Positions 7,033-10,480 of a DNA stretch of 10,480 nt are shown here, in pieces (within the stretch, counting starts at the first letter, position 1; each line of letters begins with the position of its first letter). The position numbers and the translations under genes were made by a program. The DNA lies in NCBI GenBank assembly GCA_003096255.1, contig PIXS01000329.1, positions 1 through 10,480 of the forward strand, written 5' to 3'. The notes under the pieces are model-generated. The model ran no database searches, had not been told where the DNA came from, and saw only the letters and a list, made by a program, of their open reading frames with translations. Source of the stretch: Candidatus Bathyarchaeum sp. (GTDB lineage: Archaea; Thermoproteota; Bathyarchaeia; Bathyarchaeales; Bathyarchaeaceae).

Positions 7033-7040
7033 CTTTTATC
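7033..7040 (+). promoter_or_regulatory. TATA-like box of nucS in the divergent methyltransferase/nucS gap
   Basis: CTTTTATC at 7033-7040 lies about 40 nt before the ATG at 7076, predicting a transcript start near 7062 and a leader of about 14 nt without a clear Shine-Dalgarno. On the other strand TCTTTAG (about 7053-7059) could serve the methyltransferase. Both promoters share a 54-nt gap. Confidence 0.4.
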
Positions 7041-7075
7041 TGCTTTCACTCTTCTAAAGATTGTTGGCGACAATA

Positions 7076-7852
7076 ATGTCCAGCAGAAATCCCGTGGCTA
7101 CTTTAGATAATCCATCTGTTGAAGAGGCTGCAGAGTTCATAAAAGGGGCTTTTTCAGAACGGAGAGCCGTGATTCTTGTAGGTAACTGCTGGGTCGACTA
7201 CACGGGACGGGCAAGCTCAAAACTGGAGCCCGGAGAACGCATCGTTATGATTAAAGAGGACGGCTCAGTTCTGGTTCACCGCCCTAGTGGATACGAGCCA
7301 GTCAACTGGCAACCCCCAGGATGCATATTCCAAACGCGCGTAAAAGGGAAGACTTTGCGGGTTAGGGCTGTCCGCCGTAAACCCATCGAATCAGTCAACA
7401 TCTTCTTTGACAAACTTTATCTCATTTCCACTATGCGCTTGATTGACAGGGGAGAATTTTCTTTGCACGCAAGTGAGGCGGACATGCAGCGGGCAATTCT
7501 TCTTGATCCATCCCTTTTTGAGGAGGGCTTTGCACCAATATCATACGAAAAGAAGGTTGAGCCCGGCTTTGTGGACGTTTATGGTGTTGACAGAGACGGA
7601 AGGCTGGTCGTGGTTGAACTGAAAAGGAGAACCGCTGGAAGAGATGCGGTGCTGCAGCTGGCAAAATATGTTGACTACGTGAAAACTATGGCGAACAGAG
7701 AACTTAGGGGAGTTCTTGTGGCTCCACGATTAGCCAAAGGCGCTCAGGCAATCTTGTCAAGTTTAGGACTGGAATTCAAAGCCTTAGACCCTAAGAAATG
7801 TGCCGAGATTTTGCGAAAATCAGAAGGCCGAAAACTTGCCGACTTCTTCTGA
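7076..7852 (+). CDS. nucS: Mismatch-specific endonuclease NucS/EndoMS
   Basis: NucS (EndoMS) is a homodimeric restriction-like nuclease that makes double-strand cuts at mismatches and acts in archaeal and actinobacterial mismatch repair with the sliding clamp. From the ATG at 7076 the protein has 258 residues, close to the usual length. The N-terminal DNA-binding domain shows VGNCWVDYTGRASSKL (about 35-50), GERIVMIKEDGSVLVHRP and NWQPPG (77-82). The RecB-like catalytic domain has D167 in FVDVYG, E181-x-K183 in VVVELKR and Q194 in the QLAKY motif. The C-terminus, GRKLADFF, resembles a PCNA-interacting peptide with the LxxFF core but no leading glutamine. Upstream TTG codons at 7061 and 7064 are in frame, but the ATG is preferred because conservation begins after it. 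It converges with a winged-helix gene 5 nt downstream. Confidence 0.94.
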   Translation: MSSRNPVATLDNPSVEEAAEFIKGAFSERRAVILVGNCWVDYTGRASSKLEPGERIVMIKEDGSVLVHRPSGYEPVNWQPPGCIFQTRVKGKTLRVRAVRRKPIESVNIFFDKLYLISTMRLIDRGEFSLHASEADMQRAILLDPSLFEEGFAPISYEKKVEPGFVDVYGVDRDGRLVVVELKRRTAGRDAVLQLAKYVDYVKTMANRELRGVLVAPRLAKGAQAILSSLGLEFKALDPKKCAEILRKSEGRKLADFF

Positions 7853-7857
7853 AAGTT

Positions 7858-8202
7858 TTATCTTACGTAGTAGGGTTTCTTTTCTTTCTTCAGCTTGTTC
7901 ATTGTGTTGACTAAAACGTAGTCACAGTCTTTGCCCCACAGGAGCCATCGCAAGCCGTGATAGAAACGCAGAAACTCGATGCCTTTGGTTGTGGTTCGGT
8001 AATAGTTTTCAGTTTCCTTTTTTACGCTTACAAGCTTCAGAAGCATCATGACCGGCAAATATTTTTCGAGGCTGTCGCGGTCTAGGTCGCAGCCGGTTAA
8101 AATCTCTTTTTCGTTGGAGCCCAAGGTAGCCACCCGCAGGATGTCGGCGACAACATCAAACTCCTTTCTCTCTTCAGTCATCAAAGCCCCACTCGACCTC
8201 AT
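7858..8202 (-). CDS. ArnR1-like winged-helix DNA-binding protein, paralogue A
   Basis: The 114-aa product (107 aa if the ATG at 8181 is used, which begins MTEERKEF) looks like a single-domain archaeal winged-helix protein of the ArnR1-like/HTH_45 type. Helix 1 is FDVVADILRVA. A turn GSNEKEIL precedes the recognition-helix region DRDSLEKYLPVMMLL, and the wing is VKKETENYYRTTTKG. A distinctive tail follows, EFLRFYHGLRWLLWGKD and a basic KKEKKPYYVR end. Members of this fold are usually transcriptional regulators; the target is unknown. It is a close paralogue of the next gene (24 of 32 residues identical over the YYRTT to LLV stretch). Its 3' end is 5 nt from that of nucS. The upstream gap has an inverted repeat, CAAGC/GCTTG, around a TTAA core that could be an operator or part of the promoter. 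Confidence 0.75.
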   Translation of the reverse strand: MRSSGALMTEERKEFDVVADILRVATLGSNEKEILTGCDLDRDSLEKYLPVMMLLKLVSVKKETENYYRTTTKGIEFLRFYHGLRWLLWGKDCDYVLVNTMNKLKKEKKPYYVR

Positions 8203-8215
8203 ACAAATGGGTATT

Positions 8216-8234
8216 CAAGCAACTTTAACGCTTG
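8216..8234. promoter_or_regulatory. Inverted repeat upstream of winged-helix paralogue A
   Basis: CAAGC (8216-8220) and GCTTG (8230-8234) flank a 9-nt AT-rich core. On the minus strand the core is GTTAAAGTT, a weak TATA-like sequence 20-27 nt before the ATG at 8202. A related AAGC/GCTT repeat lies upstream of paralogue B, so an operator read by one of these proteins is a reasonable guess. Confidence 0.35.
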
Positions 8235-8288
8235 TTTCAAAGGTGCTAATATGTCGGGGTGGATAGAAAAAACCTCTATGGTGCTGTT

Positions 8289-8534
8289 TTAGCTGACGTA
8301 GAATGGATGCTGCTCCTTCTTTTTCATCTGCTCTAAAAGGCGTACTAAAAGGAAATCGTTGTCTTTTCCCCACAGAAGCCACCTGAGGCGATGATATGTA
8401 TTCAGAAATTCTAATCCTTTGTCAGTTGTTCGGTAATACAAGTCATCATTGTCATCTATAGTGAGCAAACTCAATTCCGCTAAAGCTGACAAATAATTCT
8501 CCATGTCCATTGAATCTAGTTTGCATTGATCCAT
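8289..8534 (-). CDS. ArnR1-like winged-helix DNA-binding protein, paralogue B (5' end unclear)
   Basis: From the only canonical start, the ATG at 8534, this gives 81 aa. It begins in the middle of the winged helix: the region matching helix 1 and the turn of paralogue A lies upstream in the same frame (see 8535-8594). The visible part has the recognition-helix region DMENYLSALAELSL, wing IDDNDDLYYRTTDKG, and the shared tail EFLNTYHRLRWLLWGKD ending in HPFYVS. An 81-aa product would lack the first helix and probably not fold like its neighbour. The gene therefore either starts at a non-canonical codon, has lost its start, or suffers a frameshift in the A8 tract at 8598-8605. It lies 86 nt upstream of paralogue A in the same orientation, pointing to a tandem duplication. 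Role inferred: transcriptional regulator, target unknown. Confidence 0.65.
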   Translation of the reverse strand: MDQCKLDSMDMENYLSALAELSLLTIDDNDDLYYRTTDKGLEFLNTYHRLRWLLWGKDNDFLLVRLLEQMKKKEQHPFYVS

Positions 8535-8594
8535 GATTTCCCCCTCATTAGAGCCTTTGGCTGCTACTCGCAGAATCTTTGCAACTACTTGGAC
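8535..8594 (-). other. In-frame coding extension of paralogue B without a start codon
   Basis: The frame stays open from the ATG at 8534 back to tandem TAA codons just beyond 8636. Codons 8535-8588 read VVAKILRVAAKGSNEGEI, matching paralogue A's VVADILRVATLGSNEKEI at 14 of 18 positions, so this DNA is or was coding. No ATG, GTG or TTG occurs in this frame between the stops and 8534; only CTG and ATT (8568-8576 region) are near-cognate options. Upstream the frame passes through eight consecutive A residues on the sense strand. Confidence 0.6.
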
Positions 8595-8637
8595 TTCGTT
8601 TTTTTTCCTCGTTTTTCTACACCGCCCAGAATATTCT

Positions 8638-8646
8638 TATTAAAAA
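8638..8646 (-). promoter_or_regulatory. TATA-like box of winged-helix paralogue B
   Basis: Minus-strand TTTTTAATA predicts a transcript start near 8615, about 20 nt before the conserved coding region begins at 8594. This supports initiation upstream of the ATG at 8534, which would otherwise leave a leader of about 80 nt. Confidence 0.4.
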
Positions 8647-8660
8647 TGAGATTGATTGAA

Positions 8661-8676
8661 AAGCATATTAATGCTT
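8661..8676. promoter_or_regulatory. Inverted repeat upstream of winged-helix paralogue B
   Basis: AAGCAT (8661-8666) and ATGCTT (8671-8676) are perfect 6-bp arms around ATTA, about 15 nt upstream of the TATA-like box. The AAGC-N8-GCTT pattern with a TTAA core resembles the site upstream of paralogue A. Confidence 0.4.
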
Positions 8677-8709
8677 ATTTCAGTCCCATCAATAGGTAAA
8701 CCTCAGATA

Positions 8710-8778
8710 GTAAATAACTCTAGAAAAAAACCCACAACAAAAAACAGCTTTCTTAACATAAAATGATTCATAAATCAT
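8710..8778 (-). terminator. Terminator-like hairpin and T runs after the 54-codon ORF
   Basis: Just after the ORF stop the minus strand has ATGATT/AATCAT arms (8773-8778 and 8763-8768) around a 4-nt loop. Two T runs follow on the same strand, six T at 8739-8744 and seven T at 8724-8730. This is the strongest terminator-like tract in the window and implies transcription of the ORF's strand. Confidence 0.5.
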
Positions 8779-8779
8779 C

Positions 8780-8944
8780 CTACTTAGTGAAGTAATCTGT
8801 TATTTGCTTCAGTATTGGAGACATCTCCACAACTCCCGCAGCTTCGTCTTTTTTAGGGTTTATAAGTGATGCTTCACTTCCTTTTAATTGACCGAAAATG
8901 TTCACGTATGCGAATGTAACTAGGAATGTAGTGTGTCGTAACAT
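8780..8944 (-). CDS. Possible small protein, 54 aa, unknown function
   Basis: An ATG at 8942-8944 opens 54 codons to a TAG at 8780-8782. The N-terminus is hydrophobic (FLVTFAYVNIFG, about residues 7-18). A charged middle (NPKKDEAAG, about 29-37) and an amphipathic C-terminal stretch ending KQITDYFTK follow. I do not recognise the family. Points in favour are an intact frame in a 317-nt gap (8645-8961), a TATA-like sequence CTATTAG (8966-8972) at leaderless spacing from the ATG, and a hairpin plus T-run tail right after the stop. Points against are the absence of a ribosome site, a TAA immediately before the ATG, and that a frame of this size can arise by chance. It would be divergent from the PAP2-like gene. 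Confidence 0.35.
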   Translation of the reverse strand: MLRHTTFLVTFAYVNIFGQLKGSEASLINPKKDEAAGVVEMSPILKQITDYFTK

Positions 8945-8950
8945 TTAATA
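8943..8950 (+). promoter_or_regulatory. TATA-like box of the PAP2-like gene
   Basis: ATTTAATA overlaps the start codon of the minus-strand 54-codon ORF. It predicts a transcript start near 8973, which suits the GTG at 8983 (with GAGGG 6 nt before it) better than the GTG at 8962. Confidence 0.4.
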
Positions 8951-8961
8951 CATGATTTGTT

Positions 8962-9651
8962 GTGTCTAATAGAGGGCTTCCCGTGCAGGAGAAAAAATCC
9001 GTAATTTTTACTAATAAATACCAAAAAGACAAAGAGAAGACAGGGAATTTCCAACAATCACAAACTAAAACTGGTCACCGTTTAGCAAATTTCATCTCAT
9101 TATTTTTGGCTCCGCCAACAATGGCTATAGTGGCTATTATTTCCTTTTCCCTTTGGTCACCTATTGGTTTAGGGTTTCTTTCTGCACCGTATAGTATGCT
9201 TCTTTGCTTTTTGTGCTTTGTTTTATTCCCCTTCTTTTCCGTTCTTTATTTCTACCGAAGGAAGAATCTCGATTTATACATATCAAAAAGAGAAGCCAGA
9301 ACGCCGTTTTACTTGGTAGCAATTACTAGTTATTCATTTGCGACTCTACTTTTCTGGGCTACCAACACCAGGATAATGTTTTTGTTAGCTTTAGGCTCTC
9401 TCATCGTTTCGATATCTCTTATGGGCGTGAATTTGTTCTGGAAGGTCAGTATTCATTGTGCAGGTGTTAGTGGACCAATTTTTGCACTCATCTGCGTTTT
9501 TGGAATAAACGCAGTACCCCTAACTTCAATTGTAGGATTAGTAGGTTGGTCCAGGCTAAAATTAAGAAACCATACATTCGCACAAACTCTCGCAGGAACA
9601 CTAATCTCTTTGACTATTGTGCCAGTGGTGTTTTCATTGCTTTACATTTAG
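8962..9651 (+). CDS. PAP2-family (type 2 phosphatidic acid phosphatase-like) integral membrane protein
   Basis: PAP2-like membrane enzymes hydrolyse lipid phosphates or pyrophosphates such as isoprenoid pyrophosphates; the substrate here is unknown. The 229-aa reading (222 aa from the alternative GTG at 8983) has a polar N-terminus of about 40 residues and roughly six hydrophobic segments (about 43-65, 68-98, 117-133, 136-158, 168-192 and 209-228). Possible active-site elements are KREARTP (109-115, resembling motif 1), WKVSIHCAGVSG (160-171, motif 2 with H165) and WSRLKLRNHTFAQTLAG (196-212). The last segment fits SRx5H, with glutamine Q208 where the classical motif has aspartate. To my knowledge the HTxxQ form is typical of one PAP2-like subfamily. 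The start is uncertain: GTG at 8962 or GTG at 8983, the latter with a better upstream GAGGG. It converges with the Lrp-like gene (36-nt gap). Confidence 0.75.
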   Translation: MSNRGLPVQEKKSVIFTNKYQKDKEKTGNFQQSQTKTGHRLANFISLFLAPPTMAIVAIISFSLWSPIGLGFLSAPYSMLLCFLCFVLFPFFSVLYFYRRKNLDLYISKREARTPFYLVAITSYSFATLLFWATNTRIMFLLALGSLIVSISLMGVNLFWKVSIHCAGVSGPIFALICVFGINAVPLTSIVGLVGWSRLKLRNHTFAQTLAGTLISLTIVPVVFSLLYI

Positions 9652-9687
9652 GGCATTGTTCTATTATGCACACGCATCCTGCAGTCT

Positions 9688-10480
9688 TTAATAATTAGCA
9701 AATTCCCACTCCAAGAGGCATTGACCTACAAAGTCAATTGGCCAAGGAGTTCCCAAATCGTTGAAGTAAAATTCTGCTCTTTGAATATTGCTCATTGAAT
9801 AAAATTGTTTTTTAAGATGAATAATGTCTTCAAAATCTGCAATAATGTTGGCACATCGCAAATCATAGAAACCGCCAACAAATGTGGTCAAGAATACTAA
9901 ATTGGGAATTGCAAGTAATTGTTTTTCAGTTTGAGATAAGCCACTTTTCTTATCGACCTTTACGTAAACATCTATTATCCCTTTGTATCCTAGCTTTTTA
10001 AGATCGATTGATATGGTAGAAAGGTTTAACACATTATTTTCTTTCAAAAATCTGTATCTTTGAGTAACCGTATTTAGTGAAACTTTAAGATTTCTTGCCA
10101 TATTACTAAATGAAATACGGGAATTTTCCATAAGCATTTTAATGATGTTTCTGTTAAGCGCATCAAGAGTTACAGCTTTGTATGTTGTGTCAGGTTTTTC
10201 AGTTCTTTGTAATGGTTTTTTCCTTTCCGATAAATCAACAATGACGTTTTCTGGATGCCACTTGTTAACCCATGGGTCCGAAAATAGCAGCACGTCCACA
10301 CTTTTTACAAAAGAATTTTGGTCTATTTTTGCAACCACTTCAGTTAGTTGATTAGATTTTTTTGTTGTAATTAACCCGTATAAACTGTACTTGCCTAATG
10401 ACACGTTTGTTAAGTCAATTGCACACGTACATTGCAATTGTGGGAGAGTTTTTAGAAACTGAGCGATTTTTTCTTGATGA
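9688..10480 (-). CDS. Lrp/AsnC-like transcriptional regulator with two ligand-type domains (5' end cut by window edge)
   Basis: The frame is open to the right edge of the window, so the TTG at 10437 is probably internal: the codons before it read HQEKIAQFLKTLPQ without a break. The visible 263 residues begin with a partial beta-alpha-beta domain (IAQFLKT to LLFSDPW), which resembles an RAM-type effector domain. A winged helix-turn-helix follows (nt about 10167-10027): LDALNRNIIKMLMENSR, SFSNMARNLKVSLNTVTQRYRFLKENN. A second RAM-like domain then begins at ISIDLKKLGYKG and runs to the end. Such a duplicated DNA-binding plus RAM layout suggests that another HTH lies beyond the window. Regulator function is inferred from the HTH; ligand and targets are unknown. 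It faces the PAP2-like gene tail to tail. Confidence 0.75.
   Translation of the reverse strand, partial: HQEKIAQFLKTLPQLQCTCAIDLTNVSLGKYSLYGLITTKKSNQLTEVVAKIDQNSFVKSVDVLLFSDPWVNKWHPENVIVDLSERKKPLQRTEKPDTTYKAVTLDALNRNIIKMLMENSRISFSNMARNLKVSLNTVTQRYRFLKENNVLNLSTISIDLKKLGYKGIIDVYVKVDKKSGLSQTEKQLLAIPNLVFLTTFVGGFYDLRCANIIADFEDIIHLKKQFYSMSNIQRAEFYFNDLGTPWPIDFVGQCLLEWEFANY

Noticed and set aside
10435..10437. TTG as the start of the Lrp-like gene.
   Set aside because: The frame continues open to the window edge and the upstream codons complete a plausible beta-alpha-beta unit, so the gene is treated as 5' truncated by the window.

Overview
The window looks like a chromosomal segment of an uncultivated-type archaeon, most likely a member of the Bathyarchaeia or a related TACK lineage. 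The supporting evidence is a GatD-type Glu-tRNA(Gln) amidotransferase subunit, a stand-alone archaeal Elp3, the archaeal mismatch endonuclease NucS/EndoMS, TrmB, Lrp-like and ArnR1-like winged-helix regulators, TATA-like boxes at leaderless or short-leader spacing, and a large secreted PQQ-like propeller protein of a kind I associate with Bathyarchaeia. The lineage call is an impression from protein style, not a tested placement.

Layout. 1-722 (minus): 5' part of gatD, running off the left edge. 895-1725 (minus): a TrmB-family regulator, divergent from 1865-4459 (plus), a signal-peptide-bearing beta-propeller protein anchored by a C-terminal membrane helix. 4460-4817: a convergent intergenic region dense in hairpins and short repeats. 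4818-6416 (minus): elp3. 6464-7021 (minus): a small class I methyltransferase upstream of elp3. 7076-7852 (plus): nucS, divergent from the methyltransferase. 7858-8202 and 8289-8534 (both minus): two tandem paralogous winged-helix proteins; the second clearly has coding sequence upstream of its only canonical start codon. 8780-8944 (minus): a 54-codon ORF with its own hairpin and T-rich terminator-like tail. 8962-9651 (plus): a PAP2-like integral membrane phosphatase. 9688-10480 (minus): an Lrp/AsnC-like regulator whose 5' end lies beyond the window.

Functionally the window mixes translation fidelity (gatD, elp3), DNA repair (nucS), an envelope protein probably controlled by the adjacent TrmB-type regulator, a lipid-phosphate-type membrane enzyme and several one-component regulators. 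There are no mobile elements, CRISPR arrays, tRNAs or rRNAs. I see no convincing previously undescribed multi-gene system. The items most worth a second look are the start-less winged-helix paralogue, a shared AAGC-N8/9-GCTT inverted repeat upstream of both winged-helix genes, the 54-aa ORF with its own terminator, and the structured convergent intergenic region.
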